64,000 bases of DNA from Dysgonomonas sp. 520 (GCF_010501095.1 NZ_QVMP01000023.1:101276-165275), one strand, 5' to 3'. Positions 9,885 to 19,828 are shown, counted from the first letter of the stretch. Program-made: numbers and translations. The notes: generated from the letters alone by a model not told the origin.

Positions 9885-10180
9885 AAGATATTATATCGGG
9901 GTTGAATAAGATTTTCGACAGTCGTATTCGTTTGGGTATAATGTCGGTATTGGTGGTGAACGACAGCGTCGATTTCAACACCATGAAAGAGTTGTTGGAA
10001 GTGACCGACGGCAATCTGGCCAGCCACCTGAAAGCTCTTGAAAAAGAAGGCATTGTTCAGGTGAAGAAACAGTTTATAGGACGAAAACCAAACACATCGT
10101 ATATGGTGACCGAATTGGGTCGGATACTATTTATGGAACATATCAACGCTCTTGAAAAATTAATTAACCCTTTATCATAA
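9881..10180 (+). CDS. Winged-helix transcriptional regulator (MarR/ArsR-like, HTH_34 type)
   Basis: 99 residues, almost the whole length of one winged-helix domain. The helix-turn-helix is near residues 30-60 (FNTMKELLEVTDGNLASHLK) and the wing near residues 63-80 (GIVQVKKQFIGRKPNTSYM). Small proteins of this type bind short palindromes as dimers. Two identical-arm palindromes, ACTTTG-N5-CAAAGT, precede the first gene of this operon and creD, which makes autoregulation plus control of creD the simplest model. There are no ligand or metal-binding cysteines, so the signal may come from the membrane protein encoded just upstream. Confidence 0.88.
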   Translation: MKDIISGLNKIFDSRIRLGIMSVLVVNDSVDFNTMKELLEVTDGNLASHLKALEKEGIVQVKKQFIGRKPNTSYMVTELGRILFMEHINALEKLINPLS

Positions 10181-10196
10181 TTTTTTTTAATCAAAC

Positions 10197-10213
10197 ACTT
10201 TGCAATTCAAAGT
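10197..10213 (+). promoter_or_regulatory. Palindrome ACTTTG-N5-CAAAGT upstream of creD
   Basis: ACTTTG at 10197-10202 and CAAAGT at 10208-10213 repeat the arms and spacing of the site at 9237, and the following bases (TCTTTT) also match. It lies 30 bp before the creD start codon, so creD probably has its own regulated promoter in addition to readthrough from the regulator gene. Confidence 0.65.
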
Positions 10214-10242
10214 TCTTTTTAATTCAACAAATACATACAATT

Positions 10243-11613
10243 ATGAATCAAGAAACATTATCGAAAGCAAACACAATTACAGTAAAAGCCATTCTGGTTG
10301 CTGTTTTAACACTACTCATGCTCATACCCGTAGGCATGATAAAATCACTGATTGAAGAAAGAACACAGAACAAGGTTCAGGTGCAGGACGACATCAGTTC
10401 GAAATGGGGAGGCAAACAATCAATAACAGGACCCATTCTTGTTTTGCCATACAAACATGTGTCCGGCGAGGGAACTGAGAAAACTCTCTTTGCCTACTTC
10501 TTACCGGACGAATACAATATAGATGGAAAAATGGACACAGAAGAACGTTCGAGAGGGGTGTATGACATACTTTGCTATCAGGCACAAGCAAAAATAAGTG
10601 GCAAATTCCTGACACCCGATGTTCGGAAATTGGGTTTAAACCCAGATCATATGAAATGGGACGAGGCTTATGTGTTGATCGGTATACCTCATCTTCAAGG
10701 AATAAAAAATCAAATAAGTTTCAATTGGAACGGAAAACCTCAAGGCGAATTATCAAGTGCGGTGAACAAAGAGATTTTGCCTTCGGGATTAACCATAAAA
10801 GTTCCGATCAATCCGGAAAGCCTGATGTCTTACAACTTCGATTTCGACCTGACCCTTAACGGGACACAAGGCATTGAGTTTACACCGATTGGCAAACAAA
10901 CCCACATTCATATATCATCTCTTTGGAAAACTGCTACGTTTTCCGGCGATTTCTTGCCAAACAAGCGTGTAGTAGACGACAATGGCTTTGATGCCCAGTG
11001 GGATATATTCGATTACAACAGGGATTATCCACAAATGTGGATTACGGGAGGATACAGCGACTTGCAAAAATCGAATCTCGGAGTCGATCTTTTGTTACCG
11101 ATTGATGAATACCAGCAAACAATGCGTTCGGCCAAATATGCGGTGATGTTCATTGCCCTTACTTTTCTCGTGTTCTTTTTGGTTGAAATTCTTGGTAAGA
11201 GAAAAATTCATCCGATACAATATGTTCTGGTCAGCTTAGCATTGGTGTTGTTTTATACCTTGTTGCTTTCGTTTTCGGAACACATGCAATTTGCGTTGTC
11301 ATACCTGATCTCGGCTGCTGCAACGGTAATATTGATTACGGCTTATTCTAAAACCATATTCAAGGATTTGAAGCAAACCTTGTTGATGGGAGGCTTCCTT
11401 GCCGGATTGTATACGTATCTGTATGTGGTGCTGCAACTTGAAGATACGGCATTACTTATCGGTTCCGTAGGACTGTTTGTTGCATTAGCCATCGTTATGT
11501 TTATCCTCAGAAAGGTGAACTGGTACAAGAAAGAGGATAAACAAGACAATGAAAAGACTGAAAAACCGACAGATAACGAAAAGCCATACTATAATGTTAA
11601 TAATCAGGAGTGA
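10243..11613 (+). CDS. creD: CreD-family cell envelope integrity protein
   Basis: 456 residues. An N-terminal membrane helix (about 15-35) is followed by a large exported domain beginning KWGGKQSITGPILVLPY, the hallmark of CreD, and then by a cluster of about five or six membrane helices (about 290-425) and a charged tail rich in Lys, Asp and Glu. In Gammaproteobacteria CreD is a target of the CreBC two-component system and affects envelope integrity and beta-lactam response; here no CreBC is adjacent and the winged-helix regulator takes that place. Confidence 0.92.
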   Translation: MNQETLSKANTITVKAILVAVLTLLMLIPVGMIKSLIEERTQNKVQVQDDISSKWGGKQSITGPILVLPYKHVSGEGTEKTLFAYFLPDEYNIDGKMDTEERSRGVYDILCYQAQAKISGKFLTPDVRKLGLNPDHMKWDEAYVLIGIPHLQGIKNQISFNWNGKPQGELSSAVNKEILPSGLTIKVPINPESLMSYNFDFDLTLNGTQGIEFTPIGKQTHIHISSLWKTATFSGDFLPNKRVVDDNGFDAQWDIFDYNRDYPQMWITGGYSDLQKSNLGVDLLLPIDEYQQTMRSAKYAVMFIALTFLVFFLVEILGKRKIHPIQYVLVSLALVLFYTLLLSFSEHMQFALSYLISAAATVILITAYSKTIFKDLKQTLLMGGFLAGLYTYLYVVLQLEDTALLIGSVGLFVALAIVMFILRKVNWYKKEDKQDNEKTEKPTDNEKPYYNVNNQE

Positions 11614-11669
11614 ACTCTATGTCTGTTCTATTTTCTAAACAAACATAAAACAATTTTAAACAAAATATT

Positions 11670-11759
11670 ATGTCACAGTTACACTCAAAATCAGCAAATG
11701 ATAAGGATTTAAAAAGATTGGCTGAGCTGAAAAGAAAAAACAGACAAGACAGCCCCTAG
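11670..11759 (+). CDS. Possible very small ORF, 29 residues
   Basis: An ATG at 11670 opens a 29-codon frame rich in Lys, Arg and Asp (begins MSQLHSKSANDKDLKRLAEL). It follows creD by 56 bp on the same strand and is preceded by A-rich sequence of the kind that serves as a start context in this genome. There is no family evidence and the length is easily reached by chance, so it is listed only as a candidate. Confidence 0.25.
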   Translation: MSQLHSKSANDKDLKRLAELKRKNRQDSP

Positions 11760-11791
11760 TCCCTACAAGATATGTATTAAACAAAAATAGA

Positions 11792-11809
11792 GGCGTAAAA
11801 TTTTACGCC
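11792..11809. repeat. Perfect 18-bp palindrome GGCGTAAAATTTTACGCC
   Basis: The same 18-bp palindrome occurs at 20234-20251. It is followed by CCTAC in a way typical of dispersed extragenic palindromes of Bacteroidota. It lies between convergent transcription units (creD cluster and the alpha-2-macroglobulin gene) and could slow polymerase from both sides. Confidence 0.75.
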
Positions 11810-11819
11810 CCTACTATCA

Positions 11820-11900
11820 CCCCACCCAAAAGGGAAGGAGTTAATTTCGCCCTCTCCCTTTTGTTCCCCCTCTTAGGGAGGGGGGGTAGGGGGAGGTGTA
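11820..11900. repeat. C/G-rich intergenic repeat with AAAAGGGA/TCCCTTTT arms and a G-tract
   Basis: The stretch contains AAAAGGGA (11828-11835 region) pairing with TCCCTTTT downstream, then CCCCCTC followed by GAGGGGGGG. Such C/G-run elements are scattered in many Bacteroidota genomes. Here they separate two convergent genes; no T-run typical of a terminator is present. Confidence 0.5.
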
Positions 11901-11904
11901 TTTT

Positions 11905-14900
11905 CTACTTCACACTAACTTTTATTCCTGCTGTATGTGATACAAATTCAGGTGCATACATACATTGTATACTGGTGATTCCGTTCGAATATTCACCTGT
12001 GCGATTTGCATACACAGGATATTCAAACACATAAGTACCCTTTGGCAAATGGTCGAAATAGAAATTGGTTGACGCGTCTTTAGTCGATTGATAATAAATC
12101 GTACCGTTCTGCCATTTGATTCCCGAAATGGTTTCAAGCGGTTCGAAACAAGACGCACGCATATCTTTCAGTTGAACAAACTCCATATCACGATCAACCC
12201 TTACCGTCAGGCGCACAACCACTTTATCTCCCACTTTAATAGGATTGTTTTCTGTGATTTGAACCAGATTCTTACCCTTGTCGGACGTTGCTTCCACAAA
12301 CAGTTTCTTATCCACGTTCAACTCTCCGGATTGAGCTGTAATCTTGTCAAGGTCTTCGTAATATTGCCAATAGAGAGCACCCCACGCAACACCATTACCC
12401 GATTTATTGATGCTTACTTTACCCATATCTTTGGTTATTTCGCCCTTGTTCCATGTTTCTTTGAAATAGCCTGTTCCAAGCTCTTTGTTTTCGGGTTCTA
12501 CTGTCTTTTTAGCAACCTTAACCACCGATTCGCCATCGCTTGCAAACCAATCTGAACCTGTGCTTAACAATGCCTGAACAGCGTCGATTGTAGCATGGGT
12601 AGATTCCCAAACCTGCGTTTGCTTTTGTTTCAGCAACCACTGTTTCATACCATCCATTTCAGACGCCGGGGCATTCGTTTCCTTGAAGGCATCCATTATG
12701 AACGAGTGAACCGACACTGCCGACTGCGACATAAATGCCGAACTACGGTTGTTTGCCCAGAACATTCCCATTTCGTCATTGGTTGTGGCATGTTCACGCA
12801 ACGATTTCATTATTGCATTTTGCAGCTCTTTGTTTCCGTTTTGTTTGGCTAGTACAACCAAAAGAGAACGTTCGTAAAGGCTCAGTTTTGTCCAGTTCTT
12901 TTCTACAACAGATGTATAGAAACGTTCGGCTTCACGGGCACTCTTATCAATCGGAATGTCACGATAGAACGAACGTACATACATATATTCCAATTGGTTA
13001 GTAGAGATTGTGGTTATCTTAGCCCAATTTTTATTCCATTTTTTCAGGTCGGCAAAATCTTTAGTTATCTGGCTGTCGATATATTTCAATGCTTTCATTT
13101 GCGCCACTTTCACATCTTCGCCATATTGAATTGCATTCAGTTTTATCAATTGATGGAAACCATAGAGCATATATTGTGTAACGCTTCTGCTCGAATACAT
13201 TCCTTTATACCATGCCCAACCGCCATCTTCGCGTTGAAGCTCAAGCAGTTTCTCGATAGCTTTTTCGGTTTGCATTTTCGAATTGTTCATATCGAACAAC
13301 AATGACAAGCGACTCATTTGTTCAGTCTCGTCTTTTGCATCCATCACCCAAGGAGTTTCTTCCAGAAGAACGGATTTCAGCTCTTCATTCTTCTGCAATT
13401 TAGATACGAGGGTTTCTTTGTCTACACCCTGTTTCTTCCATGCGTCTATCATTGTTGCCACTTTCGGATACTGACGAACGATAGACGAGCCAACCGTATT
13501 TACATAGTAACTGGCAAACCAGTTTACCGCATTTTCGTTTGTCGGGTTGCTCATGGTTGGCAATGCCTGAATAGCATACCAAGCAGGATTTCCCGCATAC
13601 TCGAGTGTGAGGCGGTAGTTTGTCAGCGAAGACGAATTGCTGTTTACAAGTTTATCGAACGTAAAATCTTTCGTCTGATCGCCTTTGATGTTCATTGTCA
13701 TGCTCTCCGTTACCAGCATCCTGTTAGGAAGAACAGAAACAACATGCTGTTCGCCGTCGCTGAATGTTTCGCTTTCGGCAATAATACGCACCCCTATCAT
13801 ATCCATATCCGACGGAACGTTGAATGTCCATTCCGCAGAAGTTGAAGCATCCTTTCCGATAGAAAAATCCTGAGACTGATTGCTTATCGAAATGTTATGA
13901 GCCTTATCGGTTAACGGGGCGAAAAACTCGATCCTTACTTTTCCGCTGATCGCTCCGTCCGAAAGATTGGATATTTTCGTAGAAATACTTGTCTTATCTC
14001 CCTGACGGATAAACCGTGGCATATTTGGCGTTACCATCAATTCTTTACGAGACATAGCTATTGCTTCCAGCGAGCCTGTATTCAAAGACTTGTCGTGAGC
14101 CAATGCTCGGAACTTCCATGTAGTATTGCTTTCGGGAACAGTAAACGCAAGAATCGTTTCACCCTTTTCGTTCGTCTTCAACTGAGGATAGAAGAACGCC
14201 GTTTCGTTGAAATTACTACGGATTTTAAGTGCCTGATTCGAAAACTTATCTTCAAGTTTTCCCACAACGCCTGTCTGTCTCCATCCACCTTCAAATTCAA
14301 CCTGATCGTTAGCTTCTGCAACCAAAGGAGGGGTAAACTGCACATTAGCACTCATTTCCGACTCATCGGAAGCACTTTCTTTTACCATAGCTTGATCCTC
14401 CATCGGTGCTGCATTTACTCCTGCCATTCGTCCTTGAAGTGCTCCGTCTGCCGATTTAGATCTTGTTGCTCCATACATAACAATATCATCAAATCCGCCC
14501 AGATAAAGACCAAACCAATCAAGCCGATCAAATTTAAACTGAGGTACGTTTGAATTTGTATATGGGAAATAGCTATACAGGCTTGTACTTCTGAATGTTT
14601 CGTAACCATCGAACGTTGAATTGCCTCTGTACACATTCAATTTAGAAGTAAAATTCCACTGGTTGGTATTTCGCAACTTATCCAAAGAAGAATCGTACAT
14701 GGAAGCAAGAAGTTCGGCAGCCACAGGCTTTCCGTCCTTGTCTTTGATGGAGATTTTCCACTCTTCCTGTTGCCCCGGACGCAATTTGTCACGGAAAACA
14801 TTAAATTTCAAAGTCAAAGCCTTTTTTTCTTCCTTCTTCTTTATATCCATTTGTATGGTATATGGCTGTTCGTCTACGGCATACGTGAACGATGCGGTTA

Positions 14901-17814
14901 CGCCATCTCCATATTCAGATTTATAAGGTATGCTGATTTTCTTGTTCGAGTCACTCAACTTAAATTGCTGGCGTTCAAACACCTTATCATCTTTTATCAG
15001 GTCTAACATAATATTAGCCTCTTTGGCGGATGCTCCAATGACGATTTCGGCAGGCTCTTTCTCGTCGAAAGACAATTTATGCCATATCAGCCATTCGTTC
15101 GTTTTATACGGAGGTTTCTTGTCATCAAGTGAATACAGTATAAAATCGGACTCTGATGCTATCTCCCGCCCTTTATCGTCTTTCGATGTCAGTTTGATAC
15201 GATATTTAGCCGAGGGCAGCTTTTTCAGCATTGGCATCAGGTCGAAATTGCCCTTAGTATCGAACTTGCCCGAAGTCACCTCAGCCTTGATGCTGTCATT
15301 CTCCCAGAGATTATACACTGTATAGTTTCCTGCAGCTTGTACCTCTTGCCCGTTCAGGTTGAAGGCTTTCACCTTGATGCTATCTTTTCGTGTTTTATCC
15401 AACATATCCGGGATAGAAACAGAAAGCATCATAGACACATTACCCACAACAAACCCTTTATCCCCCGATTGAGTTTCACCATTCAGGTCGGTCACGGATG
15501 CTTCTACATTGAAATTGAATATTTGATTCAATGGGCGAATACCTCCTACATTATCATTCTGAGGTATCAGGAAGTTGATCTCGAACGACCCGTCATCTTT
15601 GGTCGTAACCTCTCCGCTTTCTACAAATTCGGGAGACTGTGGAAACCATTTGAACAGCGTACTTTTATTTATCGTATAGTTCACCGTTGCATCCTGCAAC
15701 TTCACCCCGGAGAAACTCTCTGCCCGTCCTACAATTTTAGCAGAATCGCCAAATGTATAGGTTTCCTTTATCGGATCGAAAGTTACCTGAAATGTCGGAC
15801 GCTTATATTCTTCCACGCTGAAGTATTCGTTCTGATCGCCTATCTTAATATTGTATCCACCGGTCAATCCACCTTGAGGCAAGGTAAAATCGCCCGACAA
15901 AGAGCCAAACTCGTTTGTCCGCAAGTTTTTCTCCGACACCAATTGATAATTAGGGTTATACAGGCTCACCTTATAGCTCTTGTTGGCTATTACCTGTCCG
16001 TCTGTCTTTTCGCTGAGCTTGACGACTATCGCCTTAAAGTATACCGTTTGCCCCGGACGATAGATACTGCGATCTAAGAAAATATTGACATACTCGGAAG
16101 TCTCGTCCGAATCGGATTCGTAATTGTATGAGTAAGGCAAATTCTTATAATCGGAAGTTATATCTCCGGCTTTACTGATGCGATAGAAGTAGTTGTACTT
16201 GTCATTCTTATCTTTCAGATTCAATTGAACAATTCCCTGTTTATCAGTGGTGCCATCCACTATCTTTGTATAAACAGGCTTATTATACGAACCGGTTTTT
16301 CGCACTATTTCTACTGCTGCTCCGGCAACAGGCGCCCCTGTAATGCGGTCTGCAACATAAAACTCATAGTTATCATCTCCTGCAAACCTATTGAAATAAG
16401 CCAAACGGGAGACTTTGAATTTCAGCTTATTGCTCGACCCCGAAGTTGTTTTTTTGTCGTACAACACACTCAATTCATACTCACCCACCTTATTCAGGTC
16501 TACGGTAAAATCCTTACTATCATTCAGGTATGAAGCCTTAGGAGCCAAATCCAGTTGAATGGTTTTGACAACAGCTTTTGTTTTTATATCCCTGACGGTA
16601 ATGGTTGCCTTACTTAGATTCTTGTAAGTAAGTTTAAATGTTTTCTTTTCATTATCCGGATGAAAAACCGCTGTCCCCGAAACCTGAGCATTAGGCTGCT
16701 CCATATTATTAAGGGCGTTTTTCAGAACATTAATGCGCTTATAATGGGGATATTTCTTTATTCCTTTGGCGTACCAATCGTATGCCTGCTTAAGATTTTC
16801 ATTTCTTTCGTCCGATTGCGCAGAGTATCTTGTAGCATAATTGTACGATTGCAAGTTGTTGCCTATCGCACCGATTATTTCCACACTGTAATCCTTATCC
16901 TGATATTTCTTTTCCAGAGCGAAAAGGAAATCCATAGAATGTTTGGTACGGTATGTCTGCGATTTGCCCCTCAAATAATTATTCCTATCCAATTCGGTCA
17001 GAACTATCGTTTCGCCCATATTTCGAGACAGGAGTGATTTCAAGTATTGAGCATAGAATGAAAGAGTTAACAAATCATCATTATCCGAAAAATTCAACCT
17101 TACAAATTTTTCGGCCGAAGCTGCTAGATCGGAAACCTGTATATCATTCGTTTTCAGTGCCCGCTGAAAATCAACAACATCAATAGCTGAAGATATTTCA
17201 ATCGCATTTTTCATCAGAAAGTCATAGAGGGTAGGATAAATAGTTCTTGAGTCTTCACCCGGTTCTATAATATCCTGATACGATTTGGTGGTTGCTTTTT
17301 CCAACAAAGACCGGTCTTTGACCGATTGCGTGAGATGCGTCCTTATCTTTTTGAAAAAGATGCCTTTAGTCCACTCCTTCATATCTTCGGGAACAAAGTC
17401 GCCCAAATCTGTCCTTTGGTTTATTTTCCACCGATTGGACTGATAATAGTTCAGATACAGTTGTCCCAGACCTGAATGCAACAAGGCTTGGTCTTCCACT
17501 TTCGGGATAGAAGCCAATAGCTGTTCCAAATCGTCAAAAATATGGCTATCTTCATCCTTATTTATTATCGTGGCATACTTATTTTTATAAATAAGCGATT
17601 TCACCGTTTGCGGAGTATTCTTTTCCGAAATGGCTTTCTGAAGGATACGGTCTACTATTTCCGTTGCCGATTTTGGCAAATCTTTTTTGTCCATCAAACC
17701 TACTTCCTTCCACAATTCTTCATACGATTTCATTGTATTCTGATTTTGCTTAGATTGAGCTGACACTCCCATTACAAGGGTCAGGAGAAAAACTACTGCG
17801 ATTAATCTTCTCAT
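11905..17814 (-). CDS. Alpha-2-macroglobulin-like protein, very large, exported
   Basis: 1969 residues from the ATG at 17814, where a clean signal peptide begins (MRRLIAVVFLLTLVMGVSAQ); the frame is open 11 codons further but without a signal. The MG2-type bait region repeats (SIYRPGQTVYFKAIV) and the alpha-2-macroglobulin core (SNTTWKFRALAHD, then an alpha/alpha toroid with EDGGWAWYKGM) are present. The thioester motif CxEQ, normally just after a PYGC, is replaced by MSNPTNENAVNWF, so covalent trapping should be impossible. Bacterial relatives guard the periplasm or surface against proteases. It is monocistronic between repeats. Confidence 0.9.
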   Translation of the reverse strand: MRRLIAVVFLLTLVMGVSAQSKQNQNTMKSYEELWKEVGLMDKKDLPKSATEIVDRILQKAISEKNTPQTVKSLIYKNKYATIINKDEDSHIFDDLEQLLASIPKVEDQALLHSGLGQLYLNYYQSNRWKINQRTDLGDFVPEDMKEWTKGIFFKKIRTHLTQSVKDRSLLEKATTKSYQDIIEPGEDSRTIYPTLYDFLMKNAIEISSAIDVVDFQRALKTNDIQVSDLAASAEKFVRLNFSDNDDLLTLSFYAQYLKSLLSRNMGETIVLTELDRNNYLRGKSQTYRTKHSMDFLFALEKKYQDKDYSVEIIGAIGNNLQSYNYATRYSAQSDERNENLKQAYDWYAKGIKKYPHYKRINVLKNALNNMEQPNAQVSGTAVFHPDNEKKTFKLTYKNLSKATITVRDIKTKAVVKTIQLDLAPKASYLNDSKDFTVDLNKVGEYELSVLYDKKTTSGSSNKLKFKVSRLAYFNRFAGDDNYEFYVADRITGAPVAGAAVEIVRKTGSYNKPVYTKIVDGTTDKQGIVQLNLKDKNDKYNYFYRISKAGDITSDYKNLPYSYNYESDSDETSEYVNIFLDRSIYRPGQTVYFKAIVVKLSEKTDGQVIANKSYKVSLYNPNYQLVSEKNLRTNEFGSLSGDFTLPQGGLTGGYNIKIGDQNEYFSVEEYKRPTFQVTFDPIKETYTFGDSAKIVGRAESFSGVKLQDATVNYTINKSTLFKWFPQSPEFVESGEVTTKDDGSFEINFLIPQNDNVGGIRPLNQIFNFNVEASVTDLNGETQSGDKGFVVGNVSMMLSVSIPDMLDKTRKDSIKVKAFNLNGQEVQAAGNYTVYNLWENDSIKAEVTSGKFDTKGNFDLMPMLKKLPSAKYRIKLTSKDDKGREIASESDFILYSLDDKKPPYKTNEWLIWHKLSFDEKEPAEIVIGASAKEANIMLDLIKDDKVFERQQFKLSDSNKKISIPYKSEYGDGVTASFTYAVDEQPYTIQMDIKKKEEKKALTLKFNVFRDKLRPGQQEEWKISIKDKDGKPVAAELLASMYDSSLDKLRNTNQWNFTSKLNVYRGNSTFDGYETFRSTSLYSYFPYTNSNVPQFKFDRLDWFGLYLGGFDDIVMYGATRSKSADGALQGRMAGVNAAPMEDQAMVKESASDESEMSANVQFTPPLVAEANDQVEFEGGWRQTGVVGKLEDKFSNQALKIRSNFNETAFFYPQLKTNEKGETILAFTVPESNTTWKFRALAHDKSLNTGSLEAIAMSRKELMVTPNMPRFIRQGDKTSISTKISNLSDGAISGKVRIEFFAPLTDKAHNISISNQSQDFSIGKDASTSAEWTFNVPSDMDMIGVRIIAESETFSDGEQHVVSVLPNRMLVTESMTMNIKGDQTKDFTFDKLVNSNSSSLTNYRLTLEYAGNPAWYAIQALPTMSNPTNENAVNWFASYYVNTVGSSIVRQYPKVATMIDAWKKQGVDKETLVSKLQKNEELKSVLLEETPWVMDAKDETEQMSRLSLLFDMNNSKMQTEKAIEKLLELQREDGGWAWYKGMYSSRSVTQYMLYGFHQLIKLNAIQYGEDVKVAQMKALKYIDSQITKDFADLKKWNKNWAKITTISTNQLEYMYVRSFYRDIPIDKSAREAERFYTSVVEKNWTKLSLYERSLLVVLAKQNGNKELQNAIMKSLREHATTNDEMGMFWANNRSSAFMSQSAVSVHSFIMDAFKETNAPASEMDGMKQWLLKQKQTQVWESTHATIDAVQALLSTGSDWFASDGESVVKVAKKTVEPENKELGTGYFKETWNKGEITKDMGKVSINKSGNGVAWGALYWQYYEDLDKITAQSGELNVDKKLFVEATSDKGKNLVQITENNPIKVGDKVVVRLTVRVDRDMEFVQLKDMRASCFEPLETISGIKWQNGTIYYQSTKDASTNFYFDHLPKGTYVFEYPVYANRTGEYSNGITSIQCMYAPEFVSHTAGIKVSVK

Positions 17815-17873
17815 ATAAATATATATTATTTTAATTTCTTCCAACATTCAGAGTTTTATACGAAGCGATTAGC

Positions 17874-18010
17874 TTTTGTCATCCTGAACATAGCGAAGGA
17901 TCTTTATCCGGGTTAGCAAGGTACAAGTTTTTTCTTGTCTACCTGTTTTCTTGTTCTCTCGTCAACTGATCTTAGCACAGATGCTTCGTTTCACTCAGCA
18001 TGACTATAAA
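17874..18010. repeat. Dispersed inverted-arm repeat (GTCATCCTGA ... TCAGCATGAC)
   Basis: The left arm TTTTGTCATCCTGA with AGCGAAGGATC and the right arm GATGCTTCG with ACTCAGCATGAC are related inverted copies flanking about 70 bp. The same arm occurs at 19761, 19820 (inverted) and 20851. It resembles extragenic repeats that I know to be frequent in Bacteroidota; no gene is present in 17815-18125. Confidence 0.75.
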
Positions 18011-18125
18011 AGCCAACTGCTAATCAAATAACACTCTATTTCGATGCAACGTTTATTCATAGATGCAATTTGACATGCCTTTTTCATAAACCCTGCTTAC
18101 ATTTATGATATTTTAAGAAATACGG

Positions 18126-19685
18126 TTATTTCATCATATATTGCGCCAATGCTTCGGCACAACGCTCGCCGTCCATCCCTGCCGAAACAATTCCTCCGGC
18201 ATAGCCTGCCCCCTCGCCACAAGGAAACAGACCTTCAACCTCTACATGTTGCAATGTCTCCTTATCGCGCAGAACCCGAATTGGGGATGACGTGCGGCTT
18301 TCAACACCCAACAATATGGCCTCGTTGGTCAAATATCCACGTTGTTTCTTTCCCACTTCCTTGAATGCGGCTTGCAATCTTTCCCTTATAAAATCGGGCA
18401 TCCAATCGTGCAAAGGAGAAGATATTATACCCGGTGTGTAAGATGTTTTCGGTAAAGATTTGCTCTGTCTGTTGTTTACAAAATCGTAGAGCCGCTGCGC
18501 AGGGGCTACCTGAGTGCGTCCTCCGGCAATCCATGCCATTTTTTCGTAGTCTTCCTGAAACTTCAACAGGCACAATTCTCCATATTGTTGATAATTGGGA
18601 AAATCTTCGGGATGAATTTCAACCACCACTCCCGAATTAGACCAATGAGCACCTCTGTTGGCGGGCGACATTCCATTCACCACAACCTGCTCAGGCGCAC
18701 TTGCCGAAGGAACGACAGTGCCTCCGGGACACATGCAGAACGAATATACTCCCCTACCCTTCACCTGAACTACGAAGCTATATTCGGCGGCAGGAAGATA
18801 CTCTCCCCTACCCTCCTGATTATGATATTGAATCTGATCTATCAAATGTGCAGGATGCTCTACACGAACGCCAACAGCCAAACCTTTGGCTTCTATTTTC
18901 ACTTTCTTATCATATAACATGTAGAAAACATCTCTTGCTGAATGTCCTGTGGCTAAGATAACCGGGCCATCGAAAGTCTTACCTGTATTTGTTTTTACGC
19001 CCTTCACCCGATTGTCTTCTATAATAAGTTCGTCCATACGGGTCTGAAAATGCACCTCTCCTCCCGAACTTATAATCTGTTCTCTCATTTTTTCAATTAC
19101 CGCAGGCAATCTGTCTGTACCTATGTGAGGATGTGCATCTATCAAGATATTCGTACTTGCCCCATGTTGGCAAAATATGCTTAATATCTTTTCCACATTT
19201 CCTCTTTTTTTGCTGCGGGTATACAATTTTCCATCCGAATAGGCCCCTGCCCCACCTTCTCCAAAGCAATAATTGGAATCGGGATCGACAATGTGTTCCG
19301 TACTGATGCGAGCCGTATCTTTTTTTCTGTCCCTTACATTTTTTCCCCGTTCTACAACAACCGGGCGAACACCTAACTCTATCAACCGCAATGCAGCAAA
19401 CAAACCCGCCGGGCCTGCTCCAACCACAATAGCCTGTGGCTTGTCGCTAACATCCTGATAGTGAATTTGTGTATATTGAACTTCGGGTTCCGATTCGCCA
19501 ATATACCCTCTGACTGTCAGGTTGATGAACACATTTCGCTGCCTTGCGTCTATCGACCGTTTTATGATGCGAACCGAGTTGATTTCTTCGACCGGAACTC
19601 CGGTTTCCGAAGCAAATATTCTTTTTACGGAACTGATATCGGAAGCTGCTTCCGGACTTATTCTTAAATTGATTTCTTTTTGCAT
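18126..19685 (-). CDS. FAD-dependent dehydrogenase (uncharacterised, COG2509 type)
   Basis: 519 residues from the ATG at 19685. A GTG seven codons upstream lies inside the -7 promoter element and cannot be transcribed normally. A short N-terminal domain (about 1-85) precedes the dinucleotide-binding fold (VVGAGPAGLFAALRLIE, about 90-106, then VVERG), and the C-terminus has GEGAGYAGGIVSAGMDG, the FAD-contacting motif of this group. Substrate unknown. It is the only gene of its unit, with dispersed repeats on both sides. Confidence 0.9.
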   Translation of the reverse strand: MQKEINLRISPEAASDISSVKRIFASETGVPVEEINSVRIIKRSIDARQRNVFINLTVRGYIGESEPEVQYTQIHYQDVSDKPQAIVVGAGPAGLFAALRLIELGVRPVVVERGKNVRDRKKDTARISTEHIVDPDSNYCFGEGGAGAYSDGKLYTRSKKRGNVEKILSIFCQHGASTNILIDAHPHIGTDRLPAVIEKMREQIISSGGEVHFQTRMDELIIEDNRVKGVKTNTGKTFDGPVILATGHSARDVFYMLYDKKVKIEAKGLAVGVRVEHPAHLIDQIQYHNQEGRGEYLPAAEYSFVVQVKGRGVYSFCMCPGGTVVPSASAPEQVVVNGMSPANRGAHWSNSGVVVEIHPEDFPNYQQYGELCLLKFQEDYEKMAWIAGGRTQVAPAQRLYDFVNNRQSKSLPKTSYTPGIISSPLHDWMPDFIRERLQAAFKEVGKKQRGYLTNEAILLGVESRTSSPIRVLRDKETLQHVEVEGLFPCGEGAGYAGGIVSAGMDGERCAEALAQYMMK

Positions 19686-19705
19686 AATGCTATTTATGAA
19701 TTTCA

Positions 19706-19713
19706 CAAAGGTA
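19706..19713 (-). promoter_or_regulatory. Promoter -7 element TACCTTTG for the FAD dehydrogenase
   Basis: Perfect match to the Bacteroidota TAnnTTTG element on the minus strand, about 20 bp before the ATG at 19685. No clear -33 TTG is seen. It sets the start codon, since transcription should begin near 19700. Confidence 0.6.
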
Positions 19714-19760
19714 AGACATAGAAGTCATCTAGACTTTTTAAATTATACTTAATTTTTGAG

Positions 19761-19828
19761 TTTTTGTCATGTTGAACGTAGTGAAACATCTAAAAAACAG
19801 ATCCTTCGATACTCTCAGGATGACAAAA
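19761..19828. repeat. Dispersed inverted-arm repeat, short form
   Basis: TTTTTGTCATGTTGA with AGTGAAACATCT faces CAGATCCTTCGA with CTCAGGATGACAAAA across a short loop, giving a hairpin of about 65 bp. It is the same family as 17874-18010 and 20851-20900. Confidence 0.75.

Noticed and set aside
15337..16077. 246-codon frame opposite the alpha-2-macroglobulin gene
   Set aside because: Antisense shadow of a well-supported gene.
19686..19706. Seven-codon N-terminal extension of the FAD dehydrogenase (GTG start)
   Set aside because: The GTG lies inside the promoter -7 element.
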